Source: an uncultured Methanofollis sp. (lineage in GTDB: Archaea; Halobacteriota; Methanomicrobia; Methanomicrobiales; Methanofollaceae). Taken from it: 7,590 bases of DNA. The stretch lies in contig NZ_CALFSA010000038.1 in the NCBI RefSeq assembly GCF_937919355.1, positions 1-7,590 of the forward strand, given 5' to 3'. This document shows, one piece after another, positions 1 through 4,734 of the stretch. A program made the translations under genes and the position numbers. The notes under the pieces were generated by a model that was not told the DNA's origin, did not search any database, and saw only the letters and a program-made list of their open reading frames with translations. Position 1 is the stretch's first letter. Every line of letters starts with the position of its first letter.

Positions 1-336
1 AGAGCCCCTCTGCGGGCCTTTCGACGGTTCGCCACCTGAATTTTTTGCGTGAGGGAGACGGGATTCTCTCATAAGCCTTCTGCAATGATGGGGGGATATA
101 CTCGTGGGATTGATACATGATCCGTTATTGATGCGCTGAAAATGTGGGAGAGTCCTGTCGTGTTTGCTCCCCCCTCTTCCTTGCCTGTTCCCCGCCGAGC
201 ACCGTGCTCCGCTCGGGAGCGAAACCCGGTTCTCCTCATTATTGAAAACAAAAAATATTCTCTAAATTATCTAAATGTCCCCGATATGAACTCAAAATGA
301 TCATTTTATCACTCAAAACATTCTGATCAAGATCGT
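1..336. other. Intergenic region upstream of the restriction endonuclease gene
   Basis: No convincing gene is seen in these 336 bases. The left part is GC-rich and has a T6 tract at 41-46 that could terminate a + strand gene lying outside the window. A small hairpin (GAGCA/TGCTC, 197-209) is followed directly by a second one (CGCTC/GAGCG, 210-221). From about 235 to the first start codon the base composition becomes clearly AT-rich, as expected for an archaeal promoter region. AT-rich stretches at 249-270 and 304-311 are candidate TATA elements, but none is decisive. A short minus-strand reading frame at 69-251 has no recognisable features and is not called. Confidence 0.6.
294..307. promoter_or_regulatory. 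14-base perfect palindrome upstream of the nuclease gene (putative operator)
   Basis: AAAATGATCATTTT is its own reverse complement and ends 29 bases before the nuclease start codon. In a leaderless or short-leader archaeal gene the TATA element would sit about here, so a dimeric protein bound to it could compete with TBP/TFB. The half-site AAAATGAT also occurs on the minus strand at 2216-2209, upstream of the methyltransferase gene. Restriction-modification systems often control nuclease expression, so an operator is plausible. No controller protein is encoded in the locus, so the function is inferred. Confidence 0.35.
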
Positions 337-1032
337 ATGTATCCAGACAGTCTTTTTGAAGAAGCAGAGGACATAACATCTATTTTACTGGAAAAACTCC
401 CCAAACACGTCGACGGAAAAGACGCGATTCTGGAGTTAAAAGAGGCCGACTACCAATGGCGCCAGATGGAATGGATCGGGTGGTATTACGAATACAAGAT
501 ATTTTCCGTCCTCTCCCAAACCCTCGGGGGCGCCCTTGGTCCGGCCTATGGAAACACGACATTTGATTATAGGCGGCATCTCGTCTGGGACCTGAAGGCG
601 CACCCGAAACATACGAGCAAAGGGACACCCAACGAACCGATGATCCTCAATGATCAGGAAGCGGTCGAGGCGTGTGTTGCAGAGAATGGGGGAGTGGGTT
701 TCATCGTCGTAAAGGGAGAGGCGCAATTCGATAACTCCGGCGAGTTCAAAATATGGCACGACATCCTGAAAGGCAGGACTTCGACATACGAACATGAACG
801 GATCAGGCGCGGTGCAACGTCCAGAATGAGAAAAGTCGCATTCGACATCGACAGCATCGATGCCTACTTCATAGAGGATCAATCCGTTCTCGATAGGGGT
901 ATCGAAGAAGGGTGGCTGAAATTTTTCCAGAAAGGTATGCGGAATGCCAATGGTAGTCCAAGACGTGCGAAATATGCACTTCGGACCGACAAAGCCCCTC
1001 ATTCATTGAAAGTCGCCTCTGTGAGGTGTTGA
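337..1032 (+). CDS. Putative type II restriction endonuclease, PD-(D/E)XK-like
   Basis: A 231-residue soluble protein, the probable nuclease of a type II restriction-modification pair. Three things support this. Its partner, 33 bases away tail-to-tail, is a DNA methyltransferase. Its length is typical of a homodimeric type II enzyme. It also has a PD-(D/E)XK-like arrangement: Asp77 in FDY, then Asp85 and Lys87 in WDLK, with Glu52 in the preceding aromatic helix (WYYEYK) as a possible extra metal ligand. A WRQMEW segment (41-46) lies just ahead of that helix. There is no signal peptide or membrane segment. I do not recognise a family with known specificity, so the recognition site is unknown. 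The ATG at 337 is the first start in frame and follows the AT-rich promoter region; no Shine-Dalgarno sequence is visible. The nuclease role depends mainly on context and the motif. The gene looks less GC-rich than those from 2500 onward. Confidence 0.68.
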   Translation: MYPDSLFEEAEDITSILLEKLPKHVDGKDAILELKEADYQWRQMEWIGWYYEYKIFSVLSQTLGGALGPAYGNTTFDYRRHLVWDLKAHPKHTSKGTPNEPMILNDQEAVEACVAENGGVGFIVVKGEAQFDNSGEFKIWHDILKGRTSTYEHERIRRGATSRMRKVAFDIDSIDAYFIEDQSVLDRGIEEGWLKFFQKGMRNANGSPRRAKYALRTDKAPHSLKVASVRC

Positions 1033-1056
1033 TAGTTCCTGCCATTCTTCACAGAG

Positions 1057-1064
1057 AAAAAAAA
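1057..1064 (-). terminator. U8 tract after the methyltransferase gene
   Basis: Read on the minus strand, TAA at 1068-1066 is followed after one base by eight T residues. Archaeal RNA polymerase terminates at U-rich tracts of this kind without needing a hairpin. The tract fills much of the 33-base gap between the two convergent genes. Confidence 0.6.
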
Positions 1065-1065
1065 G

Positions 1066-2124
1066 TTATTCAAAAGAAAGAACTGATTGACCTCTGGGCA
1101 CTTCATCACCTGCTTTTTTCTTTGGTCTGCCTCGTTTGCCATTGGACTGGCCCAGATTCTTCAGCATCTTCTCAAGGGACCACCGGCCCCGGCCAAGTTC
1201 CTTTTCCAATATTTCTATCGTGTTTTTCTTTGTTTCGCCGGATCCGATAAGCTGATTGAACCTGATCAGCAGAGCCTTTTTCTCATCTTCGGTCCATGAC
1301 TTGCCCTGGTTCGCCTTCTCCTCGATCTCAGGATCTCTGAGTGTGGACAGAAGACTTCCTGGTTTGATGTTTGTCATCTCTTCGGTTTTCGTATCAAGCC
1401 TCGAGGAGGAGATCTCAAAACCCGTTGCCCGGCGGTTCAGACCGATAGCAACTTTTGCGGTCGAAAAGCCCCCAAGGAACATATCACAGACCAGATCCCC
1501 TTCATTGCTGCTGTACTGCATCATTTTCACGAGCAGGGCGGTCGGCAATTCGTTCTTGTTCTTCACCGGTCCGGGTTTGTATTCCCGGTTGATGATCCAG
1601 ACATCTTCACGGTCCTGATAGTTCAATGAACCATTATCAGGATCCTTTTCCGTAAGGCCGAACCGTGATTCCAGGTTGAAGGTCCTGTCCCCACCGGGTT
1701 TCTGGTAATAGAGGATGTGATAGTGGGAGGAGACATATTTCTTACTGGTATAGACTCCGAAATTGTATTTCCAGATAATATGATTGATCTCTTCAAGGCA
1801 GGTCTGTCGGAGGGCATGAAGAATATGGTAGAGATTTGTATATCCTGAGACGATGTAGATTGATCCGCCGGGTTTGAGAATACGCTCGGCCTCTTTTATC
1901 CAGTTCAGACTGAATTCTCCATATTCGGAGGCGGGGACTTCGACGTACCCATCAACGACAAAAGCCTCGTTTCGGTTATAGTGCTGGTGGAGTTTGTCCC
2001 CGTTGATCCCGTAGGGGGGATCGGTGATGATAAGATCGACGGAATTTGATTCTATATGTTTTTTTGCCCCGGATATGCAATCTTCATTGTAAAATTTACC
2101 CGTGAGTGTAATTATCGGTTCCAT
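1066..2124 (-). CDS. Site-specific DNA methyltransferase (N6-adenine or N4-cytosine, beta order) with SANT-like and AT-hook tail
   Basis: A 352-residue amino-methyltransferase that would transfer a methyl group from S-adenosylmethionine to adenine N6 or cytosine N4, protecting the host from the adjacent nuclease. Catalytic motif IV is DPPYGI at residues 35-40. The AdoMet-binding motif I comes late, as CDMFLGGFST (213-222), followed by GFEIS (235-239). Motif IV before motif I is the beta-class order. The region between (about 115-200, including VYTSKKYVSSHYH) probably forms the rest of the core and target recognition. The catalytic domain ends near 255. Beyond it lies an unusual tail: KSWTEDEKK at 275 begins a SANT/Myb-like helical segment to about 325, then KRGRPKKK (330-337), an AT-hook. 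The start is supported by a perfect GGAGGT eight bases upstream. The target base and sequence cannot be read from the protein. Confidence 0.88.
   Translation of the reverse strand: MEPIITLTGKFYNEDCISGAKKHIESNSVDLIITDPPYGINGDKLHQHYNRNEAFVVDGYVEVPASEYGEFSLNWIKEAERILKPGGSIYIVSGYTNLYHILHALRQTCLEEINHIIWKYNFGVYTSKKYVSSHYHILYYQKPGGDRTFNLESRFGLTEKDPDNGSLNYQDREDVWIINREYKPGPVKNKNELPTALLVKMMQYSSNEGDLVCDMFLGGFSTAKVAIGLNRRATGFEISSSRLDTKTEEMTNIKPGSLLSTLRDPEIEEKANQGKSWTEDEKKALLIRFNQLIGSGETKKNTIEILEKELGRGRWSLEKMLKNLGQSNGKRGRPKKKAGDEVPRGQSVLSFE
1114..1119 (+). terminator. T6 tract, possible terminator for the nuclease transcript
   Basis: No T tract follows the nuclease stop codon within the short gap. The first + strand run of six T residues is here, about 80 bases on and inside the 3' end of the methyltransferase gene. 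If used, the nuclease transcript would carry about 50 bases antisense to the methyltransferase mRNA. Confidence 0.25.
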
Positions 2125-2132
2125 GTGTACGT

Positions 2133-2138
2133 ACCTCC
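2133..2138 (-). promoter_or_regulatory. Shine-Dalgarno site of the methyltransferase gene
   Basis: GGAGGT on the minus strand, eight bases ahead of the ATG at 2124-2122, is a full match to the archaeal anti-Shine-Dalgarno sequence and fixes this start. It implies a leadered mRNA, unlike the apparently leaderless genes elsewhere in the window. Confidence 0.75.
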
Positions 2139-2491
2139 ATGCTGATTCATTTCAATCTGACGACAATCTACAAATGGTGATGGGTTCATACCTTTTTCAC
2201 CTTTTCTAATCATTTTCATTTTCTCTTCTTTCCCGGACATTCACCCTCAGGGGATAGGCGAGCATCCCCTTCGGGCGAAGTCGGCAAACCCGCCCGGCAC
2301 CTCTCGGTGCCTCCTCGAAGGTCTATGATATCATCTCATACTCGTTATCGCTTACACGCCCCTATCCCGGGGCGGCCCAGTACGATAAATCTCCGAAAAG
2401 GGAGTGGTGAGGATGAACCTGCCCCTGGCTGGTGTGCACTCATCCAGCGTGCCTGAAAAATATTTGATCGCTACCCAGGGATCCGGGGAGG
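2139..2491. other. Gene-free spacer with several hairpins between the methyltransferase and aglJ
   Basis: About 350 bases without a convincing gene. The left part (2190-2232) is pyrimidine-rich on the + strand and presumably holds the methyltransferase promoter, although no clear TATA element stands out. Four hairpins or palindromes follow: AGGGGAT/ATCCCCT (2249-2255 with 2264-2270), GGCACC/GGTGCC with a TCTC loop (2296-2311), the palindrome ATGATATCAT (2325-2334), and CGCCCC/GGGGCG (2357-2362 with 2369-2374). A 19-codon minus-strand reading frame (2265-2206) starts inside the first hairpin. The cluster could be a dispersed repeat, a small RNA or chance; see findings. Confidence 0.5.
2456..2463 (-). 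terminator. U-tract downstream of aglJ
   Basis: On the minus strand, AATATTTTT-type sequence with five consecutive T residues (2460-2456) lies about 30 bases beyond the aglJ stop codon, in otherwise GC-rich DNA. It is a plausible archaeal U-tract terminator. Confidence 0.45.
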
Positions 2492-3418
2492 TCACCGCTT
2501 CTTCGGCGGCTGGAGTCTCTGGACCTCCCTGATCACCTCGCGGTGGAAGGCGAGGATAAGGTCGCTGATCACGCCAAACATGAAGATCTCGATGCCGACG
2601 ACGATGAGGAGCACCGTGAGGATGGTCATGGGGAGGTGCTCGATATCTTTGAGCCATTCCAGGAAGACATAGACCCCCACGAACCCGCCGATGAGGGTGA
2701 GGACGATCCCGATGATCCCGAAGTAGAAGAGAGGGTTGTTGAGGCGGGCGAAACGGAAGATCGCCGAGACGATCCTGAACCCGTCCTGGAGGGGGTTGAG
2801 TTTGGTCGGCGTCCCCGGCCGCATCAGGTAGTGGACAGGGACCACCGCCACCTGCTGGTCGAACTTCACCGCCTGCACCGCCATCTCGGTCTCGATCTCG
2901 AACCCCGCCTCCTGGAGGTTCATCTGCTGGAGGGAGGAGAGGGTGAAGGCGCGGTAGCCGGAGAGGATGTCGTGGAGGTCGCGGCCGTGGGCGACCTTGA
3001 AGAAATAGTTGATGATATAGTTCCCGACAAGGTTCAGGCGGGTCAGGGCGCCCTTCTCCGGGTAGGCGAGGCGGTCGCCGATGACGTGGTCGAAACCGGA
3101 GACGAGGGGGGCGAGCATATTCCCCGCATCGGCGGGGAGATATGTGCCGTCCCCGTCGAGCATGAGGACATAGGGGAGATCGATGATATCAAGGGCCTCG
3201 ATGATCGCGTTCCCTTTTCCCTTTCCGGTCTGGACGACGACCTCGGCACCCGCGTCCCGCGCAATCTCCGGCGTGCCGTCCGTGCTGTGCCCGTCCATGA
3301 CCAGAATCCGGCGATATCCCCGTTCCCGGAACTCCTTCACGAGGTTTCCGATGGTCGGCGCCTCGTTCAGGGTGGGAATGAAGATGCACACCAGGTCCTT
3401 CTCGATCTCCATTGCCAT
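2492..3418 (-). CDS. aglJ: AglJ-type dolichyl-phosphate hexosyltransferase (GT2 family)
   Basis: A membrane-anchored GT-A glycosyltransferase of 308 residues. AglJ of Haloferax adds the first hexose to dolichyl phosphate in N-glycosylation of S-layer glycoprotein and archaellins. The donor used here cannot be told from sequence. The catalytic domain runs from VCIFIPTLNEA (10-20) through DGHSTDGT (42-49) and the metal-binding Asp88-Gly-Asp90 in MLDGDGTY. HVIGDR (111-116) and DILSGYRAF (150-158) match haloarchaeal AglJ as I remember it. Two membrane segments follow (about 229-253 and 263-288), then FHREV and a basic end (PPKKR). The frame stays open upstream to 3793, but that part runs antisense through the next gene and is rejected. 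Starts at 3418 (MAMEIEK) or 3412 (MEIEK) give a family-like short N terminus. A GTG at 3391 is also possible given the nearby TATA element. Confidence 0.88.
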   Translation of the reverse strand: MAMEIEKDLVCIFIPTLNEAPTIGNLVKEFRERGYRRILVMDGHSTDGTPEIARDAGAEVVVQTGKGKGNAIIEALDIIDLPYVLMLDGDGTYLPADAGNMLAPLVSGFDHVIGDRLAYPEKGALTRLNLVGNYIINYFFKVAHGRDLHDILSGYRAFTLSSLQQMNLQEAGFEIETEMAVQAVKFDQQVAVVPVHYLMRPGTPTKLNPLQDGFRIVSAIFRFARLNNPLFYFGIIGIVLTLIGGFVGVYVFLEWLKDIEHLPMTILTVLLIVVGIEIFMFGVISDLILAFHREVIREVQRLQPPKKR

Positions 3419-3420
3419 AC

Positions 3421-3430
3421 TATTTAAAAA
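3421..3430. promoter_or_regulatory. TATA element between aglJ and the endonuclease-dU gene
   Basis: TATTTAAAAA is the only AT-rich block in this gap. Its centre is about 26 bases before the ATG at 3452, so + strand transcription would begin at or next to that start codon, giving a leaderless mRNA. Read on the minus strand it is TTTTTAAATA, also a good TATA element, but it lies only three bases before the ATG of aglJ at 3418. That would put the aglJ transcript start inside the annotated N terminus. The + assignment is stronger. Confidence 0.6.
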
Positions 3431-3451
3431 GCCATCGTCATAAGTGCTTCC

Positions 3452-4045
3452 ATGCACATGGCGAAGAAAGGGCTGCGTGCCCTCGGTATCGCCGAAAGTT
3501 TCCGGGGGCGCGAGAGGTCCACGCTTGCCGGCGTCGTGATGCGCAGGGACGGCGTGGTCGACGGCTTCGGCTTCGGCGAGGTGGCCGTCGGCGGCATGGA
3601 CGGAACAGATGCCGCGGTCTCCCTCTTCTTGGGCCTCGGACGCGAGGACATCAACTGCATCCTCCTCTCCGGGTGCGTCATCGCCTGGTACAACATCATC
3701 GACCCCGACGCCGTCAACCGGGCGACGGGCCTTCCCGTCGTCGTCGTGACGTACGAGGACTCCGAGGGTCTGGAGGAGGATATCGCCGCCCACTTCCCCG
3801 GCGATGCAGAGAGGATGGCGGCATACCGCCGCCTCGGCCCTCGCGTCCCCCTCCCCCTCGGCACAGGCTATACCGTCTACCTGCGGGCCGCGGGGATCGA
3901 GGCGGCGGAGGCGAGGAGGGTCGTCGACGCCTTCACCCGCGACGGCAAGATCCCCGAACCCCTGCGGGTCGCCCGCCTCGCCGCCCGCGCCGCTATGCAG
4001 TATAGGTATCGGCAGAGACGAGAGCGTCTGTCCTCACGTCCCTGA
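3452..4045 (+). CDS. Endonuclease dU family protein (DUF99/UPF0215)
   Basis: A 197-residue soluble protein of the archaeal DUF99/UPF0215 family. As I recall, members were shown to be endonucleases that cut DNA at deoxyuridine, the product of cytosine deamination; the fold resembles endonuclease V (RNase H-like). Family-typical segments are GIAESF (12-17), GFGFGEVAVGGMDGTD (38-53), ILLSGCVIAWYNIIDP (70-85) and TGLPVVVVTYE (92-102). The length is normal for the family. A basic C-terminal tail (RYRQRRER) may contact DNA. The first ATG is used because a TATA element is centred 26 bases upstream, implying a leaderless message; a second ATG two codons later is possible. The gene is divergent from aglJ with no obvious functional link. 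Its last 53 bases overlap the 3' end of the convergent pilin-like gene. Confidence 0.85.
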   Translation: MHMAKKGLRALGIAESFRGRERSTLAGVVMRRDGVVDGFGFGEVAVGGMDGTDAAVSLFLGLGREDINCILLSGCVIAWYNIIDPDAVNRATGLPVVVVTYEDSEGLEEDIAAHFPGDAERMAAYRRLGPRVPLPLGTGYTVYLRAAGIEAAEARRVVDAFTRDGKIPEPLRVARLAARAAMQYRYRQRRERLSSRP

Positions 4046-4580
4046 TCTCGACCCGCACAACGTCGCCGGGGCGGAAAGTGCCGTCGGCGAAGTCGATGGT
4101 GATCCTGCCTTTCGGGCACCACATGTTCCCCGTTCCTGTCATATACTGGGTACCGGTGTGACCGGTCTGTATGAACCTGTGCGCCTCCATCGTCAGGATG
4201 CGTGCCTCGACCTTCTGACCGTTTTTGAAAAATGTGGGATAGAGATCGTTTTTGACATAATACCGTGTCCTGTCGGTTTCGGTCTTATGGACGCCGAGAC
4301 GTTTCCAGAACTCTTTCAGGGCGACGTCGCCGGCGCCCTCGGGAGGAGGACGGGGGTTGTACCAGAGGGTGACGCGACTGTCATAGTTCAACTCATGAGT
4401 CTTTTCTCGGGTGTGATTTATGTCGACGATCTCGAAGATGCACGGTTCGTCCTGGACCGAGAAGGAGAATGAAAAATGCGGAAAAATGAGGACGAGAAGA
4501 GCGGCGAGGGCCAGGGTAAGTGCGCAGAAGATCAGACTGCCGAGAGGGGGTGACACCCCTTCAACCTCGCGGGGGCCCAT
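3993..4580 (-). CDS. Pilin-like exported protein with archaeal type IV pilin N terminus
   Basis: A 195-residue protein whose first 33 residues look like an archaeal type IV pilin (DUF1628/PF07790 type): a short charged start (MGPREVE), then GVSPPLGSL leading into a hydrophobic helix (about 14-33). In this family GVSPVIG-like sequences mark the prepilin peptidase site and the mature N terminus, so cleavage near Gly8/Val9 is expected and the helix would anchor it in a pilus or the membrane. The external part begins about residue 34 and ends with DGTFRPGDVVRVEIRD (166-181), like the C-terminal beta strands of such pilins. One N-glycosylation sequon is present (Asn55-His-Thr), and AglJ is encoded nearby. 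Cys47 and Cys155 could form a disulfide. The ATG at 4580 is the natural start; no Shine-Dalgarno site is obvious. The external domain is not recognised, so adhesin, minor pilin or simple membrane-anchored protein all remain open. Confidence 0.68.
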   Translation of the reverse strand: MGPREVEGVSPPLGSLIFCALTLALAALLVLIFPHFSFSFSVQDEPCIFEIVDINHTREKTHELNYDSRVTLWYNPRPPPEGAGDVALKEFWKRLGVHKTETDRTRYYVKNDLYPTFFKNGQKVEARILTMEAHRFIQTGHTGTQYMTGTGNMWCPKGRITIDFADGTFRPGDVVRVEIRDVRTDALVSADTYTA

Positions 4581-4635
4581 GCATCAGGCCTGGCGATATT
4601 GCCTCATAAGACTTGTGGTTGAAGGCGGCCCCCGC
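4558..4635. repeat. Two interleaved 9-base inverted repeats over the pilin-like gene start
   Basis: Arm A, CCTTCAACC (4558-4566), pairs with GGTTGAAGG (4617-4625). Arm B, GCGGGGGCC (4569-4577), pairs with GGCCCCCGC (4627-4635). Both matches are perfect. The order is A, B, A', B', so the two stems are not nested. Arms A and B lie in codons 2-8 of the pilin-like gene; A' and B' lie upstream of its start. Confidence 0.6.
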
Positions 4636-4649
4636 CTCTCCGCCATAAC

Positions 4650-4662
4650 AAAATTCATATAG
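4650..4662. promoter_or_regulatory. AT-rich TATA-like block between the pilin-like and beta-propeller genes
   Basis: AAAATTCATATAG is the main AT-rich block in a GC-rich 154-base divergent spacer. On the + strand TTCATATA (4654-4661) would start transcription near 4685, giving a leader of about 50 bases for the beta-propeller gene. On the minus strand TATATGAA would start near 4630, also giving about 50 bases of leader for the pilin-like gene. It may serve both genes. Confidence 0.4.
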
Positions 4663-4734
4663 AGGTGGCGTGATCTCTCACAAACTCTCTTTCCTCTCTG
4701 CTCTCGGGAAGGGAGAAAGTGGCGGGGGACGTGC

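Noticed and set aside
1..60. Possible tRNA or rRNA 3' end at the left edge
   Set aside because: The sequence has GC-rich pairs and a GGTTCG string, but no acceptor stem, T-arm spacing or cloverleaf can be built from it.
299..334. Three GATC sites just before the nuclease start, as a clue that the system recognises GATC
   Set aside because: GATC is frequent throughout the window, including inside other genes, so the local cluster is not informative about specificity.
436..1002. 188-codon minus-strand frame opposite the nuclease gene
   Set aside because: No recognisable domain or start signal. The + strand frame fits the restriction-modification context and carries the nuclease-like motif.
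2543..3427. 294-codon + strand frame opposite aglJ
   Set aside because: Its product is an unnatural run of Asp, Glu, Val and Arg, typical of the antisense of a GC-rich gene. The opposite strand has clear glycosyltransferase motifs.
3419..3793. N-terminal extension of the aglJ reading frame to a start at 3793
   Set aside because: The extra 125 residues are highly acidic, lack motifs, and run antisense through the endonuclease-dU gene. Known AglJ proteins begin only a few residues before the first beta strand.
3804..4472. 222-codon + strand frame across the endonuclease-dU and pilin-like genes
   Set aside because: It changes character midway (Pro/Ser/Arg-rich then different), consistent with being a shadow of two different real genes.
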